This document shows, piece by piece, positions 57,601 through 63,597 of a stretch of DNA of 64,000 nt. The stretch is from Norana najaformis (lineage: Eukaryota; Annelida; Clitellata; Crassiclitellata; Hormogastridae), in the NCBI GenBank assembly GCA_964023275.1, contig OZ029918.1, positions 36,107,063 through 36,171,062 on the forward strand, in the 5' to 3' direction. The notes below the pieces were generated by a model. The model ran no database searches. It saw nothing but the letters and a program-made list of their open reading frames with translations, and had not been told where the DNA came from. How positions within the stretch are numbered: the first letter of the stretch is position 1; each line of letters begins with the position of its first letter. The position numbers were made by a program, and so were the translations under genes.

Positions 57601-60600
57601 TCGATTTTGCAAGCACTGTGCTGTATCGCTTTGTTTTGGATCTGCTAATTGCTTGAAAAGGGAATCTGATAGTATGTCGAACGTTGAAAGATAAAACTTC
57701 GTTACTTACAGAAGTCAGTGTTTTCAACGCAAGCAGCGTTTTTGAAAGTGATGCTGTGTAGTAAATTGTACACACTTCTCAGATTGCACAGCTGCTTGTA
57801 AGGTGTGTTACTAAATGACTAAGGGGGAATCTGTTAGAGCGTGAAGTTATCTTAAGAAGCTGAATTGTCCTCGGTTTGCTTACGTTAGGATTTCAGCTGC
57901 GTTGCAATTTGTTGTTGCTAACCCCCACTAATCGCGCAAAGTTCTGTCTTGAACGTGTCAAGTTTTCGTGAGATCTGTTTTTCAGAATTTGCATACGTTT
58001 GCTTTGGTCTGCACGTCTCATGTATCCGCGTAGATGATCGGCCGCTGTAGCTTTTTGCATATTTTGTGCAGTTCTTTTCCGATTCCTGTCAAAACTCGTA
58101 TCATGCTGGTCATCTGTTGCAGGGTGCGCAAATCCTTCAGCAGTTCTGCTTTGACGAAAGTTCGTTGAAGTGCTCCGAGTGCGGAAGGCATTTTTCGAGC
58201 TCTTACAGCCTCCGCGTTCACGAAAGGCAGACGCATCGCAGGGACTTTGCTTATGTGTGTAATATCTGTGGCAAAGGAGTACACAAGGAGGAGGACCTTC
58301 GAGGTCACATGGCAAGCAGACACAATATGCCAAAGGATTTCCGTTGCCTTGTCTGTTCGAAGGAGTTTGGATACGAGCGGGCGTTGAAAAAGCACATATC
58401 GACGTTGCACGGCCCTTTCTTAGGATAGACTATTCTGGACTGTTTACGTTCTGGTGGGTTTTAGGATAAATTTCTATTGGATGTGCAGAAGTCTCTTGAT
58501 AATTTTAAAGCCAACGATTTTAAGGAAATGCTTCAGTAGTTGTAACAGTTCAGAACGAGCCTATCTGTTTACGGATGGAGTCGCTCTGGAATGTTGCCGG
58601 AAGGTTGTGGTGGGATTTTGGATAAATTTTCCATGAATGTGCATAAGTTTCTGGTTTATTTCTAAGCCAGTGATTAGAAGGAAGTACATGTGCTGCAGTA
58701 TTGCGTGTATTATCCTCTCATTCTGTAAGAAATTGTCGCAAGCATCTGTTGAGGCATGGTCACTGTTGCTGTCAAAGCGTTTAGCTCTAGGCTCGGAGAT
58801 GCGATTCTCATAGATTAGATGATATTAAGCTGATCAAAATGATTTGACCAAGTAACAACGTATGTTACATCATTTGATCGACTGAAGAGGAGGTTAAAGT
58901 TGATGTGTGCGTTGGCAAGTTAATTTTATTTTCCAAGTTTTGAACAGTTGAGCTCAGCCGATGAATTCCACGGAATCCATATCTATTAAACTGAGAAAAG
59001 CAGTTCAGTCTGATTTTTATTACTTTGAGATTATTTTTACAATCTTTTGCCATGAACAGTGAAAGCCATAAATGACAAAACCAACTTATGCCATGCATTG
59101 ACAAAAGCCATATTATGCCATGAGTGACAAAAACCATTTAATGCCTTACATGACAGCAGCCATCTTATTAACAAATGTGTTTAGTACAAAACCCTTAAGA
59201 CATGGCCAAAGCATGTGTATCCCTGCGCTTCTGTTGAGTGCTTTATCGAATCCTAGAATTTCATTTGCATTGGATTCAGTTGATGCTACTCTCTGCTGGG
59301 ATGAGGTTGTGGAATTTTATTGTTTATGGAATCTTTTTACCTGTATGGACTATCTTCTGTGTTGGAATGTTTATTAAAGGTGAAGTTTTGATTGCGAGAT
59401 TTGATGCAAAATGCTGCATTGTCATGATCTTAACGTCTGCCGCCATTGTGACTCGGCCTCTTAAAATTTGTTGCAACGGTTTGTTTTTTAGAATTGTGCT
59501 TTACTTCAATCACTGATTGAACTTTTGGATTTGAATCAGTCAGTTTTATGAAGTATGAAGAAATTGAATCTTGTCAGGTTTTATCGGTTAGCTCTTATCA
59601 GGTTTTATCAATAAGAAATTCATTTGTTTGGTAGTTTCGGATCTGACTCTGAATCTTATCAAGTTGTATCATTCACTGATTCTTTATTAGGTCAGTTTTG
59701 GATTTGAAAACTGGTTTTATTGATCATTATTCAAATATTCAGTAAGTTTATGATTTGAGTTTTGTCAAGTTTTATCGATGACCATTTGATCTATCAGTTT
59801 TGGATTCATATTTTATCAGACGTTATCAGTTACTAACCATTAATCAATAAGTTTCTTATTGAGTCTTATCAAGTTTTTACGATTACTTGCGATTAATGAG
59901 TGAGTTTCACACCTGAAAGTTACTGTGATTAGTCATGCCTGTTTTTGAATTTGAAGAGAGATGGATGGATGATAAATGAGTATTTAATCTAGTGACATGG
60001 TGTTTGGTTTGTCTGGGGGAGGGTGCTATTTTGGGGGATAAAGTTGGGAACTGCCCCTCACAGGGTGAGAGTGTTCATTTGTGCACATTGGTTTTTCCCC
60101 ATTGCTGCATGTGTGAACCACACCCTTGTCTATTGCAGATCCATGGAACAATACGGCCATGCCCTATTTCATTTACTTTTTGGGGCACACCATTGAGTTG
60201 ACCCCCAAACTGGTTGAAGTGAGGGTTGTCCACTGAATTTGTATAGTGAAAGACCATGGCACAACTGGGAACTGAGTGAAGTTGCTTGAGATACATATTT
60301 CTGATGGTCTTAATTTTTACAGAACGTGCAGCGTTGAGATGGGCTTGACAGTGTCCTGTGGGCATGCCAAAAATGTGACCAGTCCTTTGCCTTCAAATTT
60401 GCCCTGTACCAGCACAAAATCGAGGTTCATGATCCCGGGTGACGTTTGTTTACCTGGTCTGTGGCAAGGGGCTGCGGAGGGCACGTGATCTGCAAGGTCA
60501 CATGGCCAGCTAGCATAATATGCCAAAGGAATTCCATGGCCACATCTGTTGCAAGGACTTCAGATACAAACGTGTCCTGCAAAGGCACTTTGAACTGTTT

Positions 60601-61963
60601 GCCAGTCATCTAAATCCTAAATTCTTTGAGGGTTATCTTAGACTGATGCAGTGATTCGATTAACAGCACATTCTCCTTTGATTGCCATCATCGGAGTTGG
60701 TAACACACTGGAGTGGATGGCTCAGCTAAACTGGACAAGTTGCTTACTCGTGATTGCCTCAGTTGCGATACATGCCAGAGTTTTTTTTCTAATTTGATGA
60801 AGTTTACATGTGGCCAGTTTTAGTGTAGTGCAGTCTTTATTTAAAGTCAGCAGCCGCAAAAAGAGGAACAGGAGTCGATGATTTTTAAAGTAAAGACAAT
60901 TTAACTTTTAGCCTTGAAAATAAGCAGCATTGCTGGTACTTGGCATGTGTGTACTTATACATTTTTCCATTTGCTGAATCCTGGTCCTTTTCCAATGATT
61001 GAGACAATTTATTGCTGCACGTTTACACGAACATTTTGTTCTCTATCTGGATGCCATCCTGAGGCAGTCACAGTTGGGATGCTATAAGACATCCTCTCAC
61101 ACAGAGGTACATAGCTGTGCCACATTGGAAATGTTTCCGAGCATTCTTACGGAATAGAAAGTGTGGGAGAAGCGTCATCCGACTACTTGCCTGCTGAGAG
61201 TTTTAGTTCACCGTATTACAGAATCTTCAGAATTCATATCTGTTAAACTGAGAAAAGCAGTGCAGTCTGTTAAAGTTGGTTAAAGTTGATGTGTGTGTTG
61301 GCAAGTTAATTTTATTTTCCAAGTTTGAACACTTGAGCTTGGCCGATGCTGCATAGAATTCGACAGAATCCATATCTGTTAAACTGAGAAAAGCAGTTCA
61401 GTCTGATTTTTATTACTTTGAGATTATTTTTACCATCTTATGCCATGAACGATGAAAGCCATAAATGACAAAACCAACTTATGCCATGCATTGACAAAAG
61501 CCACTTTATGCCATGAGTGACAAAAACCATCTAATGCCATACTTGACAACAGCCATCTTATTAAAAGTGTGGGAGAAGCGTCGTCCGACTACTTGCCTGC
61601 TGAGAGTTTTACTTCACTGTATTACAGAATCTTCAGATATGGACGCGCAGCTCAGATGTTCAAGGTGGAGAGGTATTCGACGACAACTACTCCACTGCAT
61701 CGCGCCAGTGTTCCTACTGCAAGAAGCTGTTCCTGTGTCCACAGAGCCGGCGCAACCATGAGCTTCGCATCCACCTGAACCGGTATCCGTATGTGTGCGA
61801 CATCTGCGGCAAGGGAGTTTCTTCGGTGGCGCTTCTGCGAGGTCACATGTCGTCGAAGCACAACATGCGCAAGGACTTTCAGTGTGACATCTGTCATGCG
61901 GAATTCGGATACAAACACAAATTCAAGGAACACATGCGCAAGCACTCAGGAAATCTTGACTGA
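33812..61963 (+). CDS. Multi-isoform C2H2 transcription-factor locus: one common exon and an array of alternative zinc-finger last exons
   Basis: Locus-level entry. The common exon (33812-34827) ends after a complete GAA codon at GAA|GTAAGT. Downstream acceptors at 39795, 40867, 42896, 45104, 46822, 51626, 53700, 57159, 58123 and 61628 all open in phase 0, run through a short linker and two or three C2H2 fingers, and end at their own stop. Each exon could therefore be spliced directly to the common exon, giving about 433-449 residues per isoform. None of the finger exons opens with an initiator ATG of its own in a convincing context. This organisation is known from Drosophila lola, mod(mdg4) and broad, whose shared part has a BTB domain; here I see no BTB fold. 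A likely nuclear DNA-binding regulator; targets unknown. The gene probably has a 5' non-coding exon upstream and may continue past the window. No transcript evidence is available. Confidence 0.85.
37600..37935. repeat. ~60-bp minisatellite
   Basis: The unit ATGTTTAGCAGATTGCTTTT TGCTCTTGTGAGATGTGGGG AGGGAAAATGGAGGATG occurs about five times, with partial units. The minus frame through it is an artefact. Confidence 0.92.
38640..38702. repeat. 15-bp tandem repeat
   Basis: TTAATCATTACTG(T) repeated four times. Confidence 0.92.
39725..40660 (+). repeat. 1.07-kb tandem duplication, left copy (contains Z1)
   Basis: Homologous to 40795-41740. Shared non-coding blocks include CAGAGATTAAGACATGACTG and AGGACGATTGGATGTGATAG. 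Exon starts are 1072 bp apart. Confidence 0.92.
39795..40136 (+). CDS. Alternative last exon Z1, three C2H2 fingers (class A)
   Basis: Acceptor TTGTGTTGCAG|TGG. 113 residues: linker [12 protein letters not shown]..., finger 1 [20 protein letters not shown] (C2-12-H4), finger 2 [20 protein letters not shown], finger 3 [20 protein letters not shown], stop TAA after CHNIGE. All Cys/His ligands are present. The finger 2 helix differs from other class A exons (KQHDLRG instead of NQRDLRG), and finger 3 helix position 3 is Arg. It is the left copy of a 1.07-kb tandem duplication with Z2. Confidence 0.85.
   Translation, partial: WWNVPAVGTLQPSSQSQNLHARTHGTFKCPECGEKFTWRKNLLQHKNIKHGRRLHPFHCQFCTKGFWKQHDLRGHLASKHHMQKDFRCWICGREYAYKSRLKVHLHICHNIGE
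40795..41740 (+). repeat. 1.07-kb tandem duplication, right copy (contains Z2)
   Basis: Right copy of the unit described at 39725; both acceptors, the exon and about 500 bp of 3' flank are shared. Confidence 0.92.
40867..41211 (+). CDS. Alternative last exon Z2, three C2H2 fingers (class A)
   Basis: Acceptor TTGTGTTGCAG|CGG. 114 residues: linker [12 protein letters not shown]..., fingers [40 protein letters not shown] and [20 protein letters not shown], stop TGA after CHDIGE. All ligands are intact. It is near-identical to Z1 including flanks, the newest pair in the array, but finger 3 helix positions 2 and 3 have changed (SR to TY). Confidence 0.88.
   Translation, partial: RWDVQAVRTSQPSSQSHQNLGARTRGTFECPECGQKFAWRENLLQHKNIKHGRRPHPFHCQFCAKGFWNQRDLRGHLASKHHMQKDFRCWICGREYSYKTYLKVHLRSCHDIGE
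41741..42895. other. Intron between Z2 and Z3, no gene seen
   Basis: AT-rich, with a tandem CCCAGTTTTTAGGTGACTAA-like motif at 42600-42660. No exon signature. Confidence 0.5.
42896..43249 (+). CDS. Alternative last exon Z3, three C2H2 fingers (class A)
   Basis: Acceptor TTGTGTTGCAG|CGG. 117 residues: a basic linker [16 protein letters not shown]..., then [40 protein letters not shown] and [20 protein letters not shown], stop TAG after CHSGCV. GC content is clearly higher than in the surrounding intron. All zinc ligands are intact. Helix changes relative to neighbours: finger 2 D to S, finger 3 A and H at positions 2 and 3. Confidence 0.88.
   Translation, partial: RSQRRFVGHQPSSYRPVAGHGRAGYDVRGSYECQKCGQKFTWMAALLHHQNNKHGRRPHPFRCQICSKGFWNQRSLRGHLASKHHMQKDFPCLICGREYSYKAHLAAHMRTCHSGCV
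43655..43722. repeat. (TA)n microsatellite
   Basis: About 60 bases of uninterrupted TA. Confidence 0.98.
43965..44130. repeat. TA-rich tandem repeat
   Basis: GTACGATATACTGTATATTT / GTATTATATATAAATATGTACGATA repeated. Confidence 0.8.
44190..44460 (+). mobile_element. SINE with CORE/MIR-like block
   Basis: GGTCTATCCATAAGGCATTT (A-box region), GCGGGTTCAATTCCGTGTAA (B-box), CGACCCTGGGCAAGTTGTTT, then TGGCAGCTGGAAAGTAAACA and AGGAGACGAGCGCCTCC. It shares the CORE-like block with 22420-22645. Confidence 0.7.
45104..45427 (+). CDS. Alternative last exon Z4, three C2H2 fingers (class A)
   Basis: Acceptor TTGTGTTGTAG|CGG, the only class A exon with TAG rather than CAG. 107 residues: a very basic linker [20 protein letters not shown], then [40 protein letters not shown] and [20 protein letters not shown], stop TGA after CHSGSV. 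All ligands are intact. An ATG-initiated reading starting inside the linker would be an artefact. Confidence 0.88.
   Translation, partial: RQGHRRHSLRALNAGRLRGAYVCQNCGQTFTWKAALRQHENNIHGRRPHPFLCPFCSKGFWNQRDLRGHMASKHRVQKEFPCPNCGREYSYKGHLTVHLRVCHSGSV
45428..46821. other. 3' flank of Z4 and intron to Z5, no other gene seen
   Basis: Some open frames (45507-45782) without recognisable protein. A worn LINE-like 3' end near 46085-46230 (TTTATAAAGCACCTCTCAGG AACTC). Confidence 0.45.
46822..47148 (+). CDS. Alternative last exon Z5, three C2H2 fingers (class A)
   Basis: Acceptor TTGTGTTGCAG|TGG. 108 residues: linker [20 protein letters not shown], fingers [40 protein letters not shown] and [20 protein letters not shown], stop TGA after CHGIGC. 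This is the closest to a class A consensus. All ligands are intact. Confidence 0.9.
   Translation, partial: WYGSWQRNPNTPSKSSKVRGSYECQKCGQKFTWMAALLQHENNKHGRRPHPFLCQICSKGFWNQRDLRGHMASKHRMQKDFQCLICGREYSYKTYLKVHIRTCHGIGC
47375..47480 (-). repeat. TATG microsatellite plus inverted retroposon tail
   Basis: GTATGTATGTAG ... GTATCTGATTTTATATAGCA CCTTTTAAGAACCTCGCAAA, in the 3' flank of Z5. Confidence 0.8.
49415..49900 (-). mobile_element. CR1/L2-like LINE reverse-transcriptase C-terminus, decayed
   Basis: The minus strand reads [20 protein letters not shown] then, after frameshift, [20 protein letters not shown] ... WLQLKTYL, followed by a tail with AGCACTATAGAAGTTTCTAA. Confidence 0.75.
50018..50150 (+). 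mobile_element. Possible pogo/Tigger-like MITE fragment
   Basis: ATACACTGGAACCTCCATAC AACATGC resembles the CAGTGGAACCTC-type terminus of pogo elements. No second terminus found. Confidence 0.4.
51626..51955 (+). CDS. Alternative last exon Z6, three C2H2 fingers (class A)
   Basis: Acceptor GTTATGTTGCAG|TGG. 109 residues: linker [20 protein letters not shown], fingers [40 protein letters not shown] and [20 protein letters not shown], stop TAG after VHQSVLR. Finger 3 ends VH rather than CH, and its helix is KHHLKE. All ligands are intact. It sits 4.5 kb from Z5 and is the last class A exon. Confidence 0.88.
   Translation, partial: WMKRGRIIRKRAGSSTQVRGCYECQTCGTSFSWMSALLQHENNFHGRRPHPFRCQVCSKGFWNQRDLRGHLASKHRMKKDFPCLICDKEYSYKHHLKEHMSSVHQSVLR
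52060..52155 (-). mobile_element. tRNA-headed SINE, family B
   Basis: The minus strand reads GTGGTAGCTGAGTGGCTAAC (perfect A-box consensus), then CCCGGATTTCGAATCCCGGG CC (B-box). It matches 13060 and 16520. Confidence 0.7.
52455..52618. repeat. 26-bp tandem repeat
   Basis: CTTTTAGTCCTAAGAACAAG AGAACA, about six near-perfect copies in the Z6-Z7 intron. Confidence 0.95.
53488..53570. repeat. ~31-bp tandem repeat
   Basis: ACAAGTGTCTAGTTACACTG TAGGAAC occurs three times with changes. Confidence 0.85.
53589..53691 (+). mobile_element. Short 5'-truncated retroposon with target-site duplication at the Z7 acceptor
   Basis: AAGTTGCTGCGGTCGG occurs at 53592-53607 and again at 53673-53688. Between them sits GTGGCGCTATATAGAATTAC AATTACAATTAC, a LINE-type tail. 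The right duplicate ends 9 bp before the acceptor AG of Z7. Confidence 0.8.
53700..54032 (+). CDS. Alternative last exon Z7, three C2H2 fingers (class B)
   Basis: Acceptor ATCTTGTAG|GAT. 110 residues: linker [20 protein letters not shown] then a glycine run, fingers [40 protein letters not shown] and [20 protein letters not shown], stop TGA after YHS. This is the first class B exon: the middle finger has no FW pair, the third has [11 protein letters not shown] short retroposon with a target-site duplication lies just before the acceptor. Confidence 0.87.
   Translation, partial: DLVGQPLVDWSSEDLGAFSSVPGSGGGMQCPKCEKVFSTERLLRSHMTRIHSRRFAYTCTLCRQGMHSKDDLRSHLVSKHNMVKNIRCPVCAKEFGYKRALRRHMMAYHS
54580..54650. 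repeat. (TA)n microsatellite
   Basis: About 70 bases of TA followed by GTATATG-type repeats. Confidence 0.98.
55495..55935. repeat. (TTACC)n-like pentanucleotide array
   Basis: CTTACCTTATCTTATTTTAC C units with a longer super-repeat (CTTACTTTACCTCACATAAT ATTACC seen twice). Confidence 0.92.
56455..56525 (+). repeat. Retroposon tail plus (ATAC)n
   Basis: Follows GGGGTTCTTAAAGATACTAT ATCAATG at 56412-56440. Confidence 0.75.
56615..56705. repeat. (TGTC)n microsatellite
   Basis: GTCTGTCTATCTTTGTGTCTG then pure GTCT. Confidence 0.95.
57159..57503 (+). CDS. Alternative last exon Z8, two C2H2 fingers (class B, finger 1 lost)
   Basis: Acceptor CTGTCTTGCAG|ACT. 114 residues: a long linker [20 protein letters not shown] and onward, Ser/Asp-rich with no zinc ligands, then [20 protein letters not shown] and [20 protein letters not shown], stop TGA after CHPNACG. 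Only fingers 2 and 3 remain; the linker has taken the place of finger 1. The reading frame is open well upstream of the acceptor, which is chance. Confidence 0.83.
   Translation, partial: TFVGADHDLPSRRFESQAPASFMPFAARTSSGDASSADPHGDTDGADRNCGGPRFPFTCVLCGKCITSKDGLRCHMVNWHNMPKNIRCEFCEETFGYRRALRRHILACHPNACG
57504..58122. other. 3' flank of Z8 and short intron to Z9
   Basis: Only about 620 bp, the tightest class B spacing. No other feature seen. Confidence 0.5.
58123..58428 (+). CDS. Alternative last exon Z9, three C2H2 fingers (class B)
   Basis: Acceptor ATCTGTTGCAG|GGT. 101 residues: a short linker [16 protein letters not shown], fingers [40 protein letters not shown] and [20 protein letters not shown], stop TAG after LHGPFLG. 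All ligands are intact. A second in-frame AG twelve bases in (CTTCAG|CAG) is an alternative NAGNAG-like site that would drop four residues. Confidence 0.87.
   Translation, partial: GAQILQQFCFDESSLKCSECGRHFSSSYSLRVHERQTHRRDFAYVCNICGKGVHKEEDLRGHMASRHNMPKDFRCLVCSKEFGYERALKKHISTLHGPFLG
58892..59166 (+). repeat. ~280-bp direct repeat, copy 1
   Basis: From GGTTAAAGTTGATGTGTGCG to CAGCCATCTTATTAAC; nearly identical to 61278-61564. It contains an internal short repeat around TGCCATGAGTGACAAAAACC. Confidence 0.93.
59535..59935. repeat. Diverged ~60-bp tandem repeats
   Basis: Recurring TCTTATCA(A/G)GTTTTATC and GTTTTGGATTTGAAT modules, about six units. Confidence 0.75.
60323..60655 (+). pseudogene. 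Dead zinc-finger exon Z10 (class B relic)
   Basis: An acceptor-like TTAATTTTTACAG precedes it and the phase-0 frame leads straight into a finger ([20 protein letters not shown]). That frame carries TGA as its fifth codon (60335) and again after the finger at about 60440. The remaining fingers lie in another frame: [18 protein letters not shown], then a TAG where SKH should have lysine, then [15 protein letters not shown] with its first cysteine changed to glycine and the final histidine spacing stretched. Order, spacing and the HNMPK linker match Z9. This is a former member of the array. Confidence 0.8.
61148..61228 (+). repeat. Duplicated acceptor region (orphan copy)
   Basis: AGTGTGGGAGAAGCGTCATC CGACTACTTGCCTGCTGAGA ... 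CCGTATTACAGAATCTTCAG is a near copy of 61565-61636, which carries the real Z11 acceptor. Here it is followed by unrelated repeat sequence. Confidence 0.9.
61278..61564 (+). repeat. ~280-bp direct repeat, copy 2
   Basis: Second copy of 58892-59166, lying directly upstream of the Z11 acceptor region. Confidence 0.93.
61628..61963 (+). CDS. Alternative last exon Z11, three C2H2 fingers (class B)
   Basis: Acceptor CACTGTATTACAG|AAT, or CTTCAG|ATA nine bases on; both are phase 0. Up to 111 residues: linker [20 protein letters not shown], fingers [40 protein letters not shown] and [20 protein letters not shown], stop TGA after HSGNLD. The last finger has H-x3-H spacing. It is the most diverged intact member. 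Its upstream acceptor region is duplicated at 61148-61226. Confidence 0.85.
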   Translation, partial: NLQIWTRSSDVQGGEVFDDNYSTASRQCSYCKKLFLCPQSRRNHELRIHLNRYPYVCDICGKGVSSVALLRGHMSSKHNMRKDFQCDICHAEFGYKHKFKEHMRKHSGNLD

Positions 61964-62144
61964 CCGATACCAGCTGACCGATGCCCACTGACCAATACCA
62001 ACTGACCGCTGCTGAATGATCATCTTGATATTTATCGATTTTGTCTGAGTTTTTGGTGGCGGTTTTCTGCAGAGATTAGCCATCCAAAAAGACTGTTTAG
62101 ATATCAAGTTACATGAAGTTGCACTGCGTTGCTGCGTCAGTCCT

Positions 62145-62450
62145 GCAAAATGTCTTTTCGTAGGATGATAGACAATGAATTGAGACTCGGTTCTCCATAA
62201 ATAACTTTAATATTAGCATGTTCTTTTTGTGAAGTGTCGTTTCTTAAGGTTTATAGATAGTAAGGTCAGAATTGGTTTTCCTGTGAACGTATAACAAGAT
62301 ATCTTTTCTTAGGGCGACAGACAATGAGATCAGACTCTCTTCTCTGTAACTAACTTATAAATTGCAGTGTCCATATTGTGAAATGGCTTTACTTAAGGCT
62401 GTGGATAAGATGATAGACATTGGGGTGAAACTTTGTTCCGTGTCTAATTT
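62145..62450. repeat. ~95-bp degenerate tandem repeat
   Basis: The module TGTCTTTTCGTAGGATGATA GACAATGAATTGAGACTCGG TTCTCC recurs near 62250, 62305 and 62395, and again beyond the MITE at 63680-63735. Confidence 0.75.
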
Positions 62451-62594
62451 AAATGTATGTATGTCTGGGCTTCTGTATAGAATCCATCAAGGGCCTCTCA
62501 AGATGAACTGTGAACCCGGCTGCCCAAGACACCATAACAGGTTCTTCATGATAAGAGAATGTAACTAGATCTGAGTTAGAAAGAATAGTATGTA

Positions 62595-63595
62595 CAGTGG
62601 AAATCGTTTAACACGAAATGTTGGGGACTAGCATGAACAATTCGTGTTAACCGAATTTCGTGTTAAGCTTTTTTCTTAATTCCAGTTTTTTAATTGTCAC
62701 ACACTGATCATTGAGTATAGCACCAGTAATATAGTACATACTTTTGAGCAAACTACTCTAATTTATTTAGTTTTACATGGTAAATAAATAAAAAGATAAA
62801 AGATAAACCTGTAAAATATTTAATGACGTAGGCCTACTTTTGACATAAAAGTCAAAGCAAATAAAAGTTCAAATGCCGTACAGACAGCTGTACCTGCTTT
62901 GAATGTTTAATCATGACAAAGAGTGAGATTATAGTAAACAGCAGCTAGTGTGCTTGTTTTAGTTCGCATTTATTTAGAGGTCAATAATAACTGTCTCTAG
63001 AGATATAAAACTTGTATAAATATTTACCCTGGCCTTGTCATCTACCTTCTGACAAACTAGTCTTAGTATTTCTTTGTACTGCACCAAATAATAATGTTCT
63101 GCTCAACAAACGATATACTGTATCGAACTATCGGCGGCATTCTTTTGCGGCCACACTGGATTTTTTGGAAAATTCTGTAAATTTGACGAATTTTGCGTTT
63201 ATTTGTATGTAAACAAATCTGTTCTGCCGTGACCGGAATTTACACTCAATTCAATAGGCCAACAGCCGAAGATGTATCAGTTCAGGGCTATCAATAGACG
63301 TCGTTGGACACACCTAGCCTCAGATCAAGCATAGGCCGGGTAGTGAAGCAAACACAACCGTTCTCGTTGGATGAGCGCAGCCATGTGTTGAAATTAAGTA
63401 AAAATTTCGTGTTATCCAAGCTTTTTTATTGTATTTTCTACAATGGGGCCTGTTAAGCGATATTTTCTGATTATGCGTTTCATGATAAAGGAACAGATTT
63501 ACATTTAAAACCATTGATGCAGGAACGGACTAAGCATCATTTTGTGTTAACCGATACTTCGTATTAAATTTGTTTGTGTTGAGTGTTTTCCACTG
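62595..63595. mobile_element. pogo/Tigger-like MITE, ~1.0 kb
   Basis: Imperfect terminal inverted repeats CAGTGGAAATCGTTTAACAC and (reverse complement of right end) CAGTGGAAAACACTCAACAC, flanked on both sides by TA (62593-62594, 63596-63597). Subterminal CGTGTTAACCGA-type repeats occur at both ends. No transposase ORF, so non-autonomous. Confidence 0.82.
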
Positions 63596-63597
63596 TA

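Noticed and set aside
62362..62568. TTGCAG|TGT-CCA-TAT-TGT, a C-x2-C pair just after an acceptor-like site, as a twelfth finger exon
   Set aside because: No histidines at the right spacing, no LRGH or FGY motifs, and the sequence belongs to the 95-bp repeat module.
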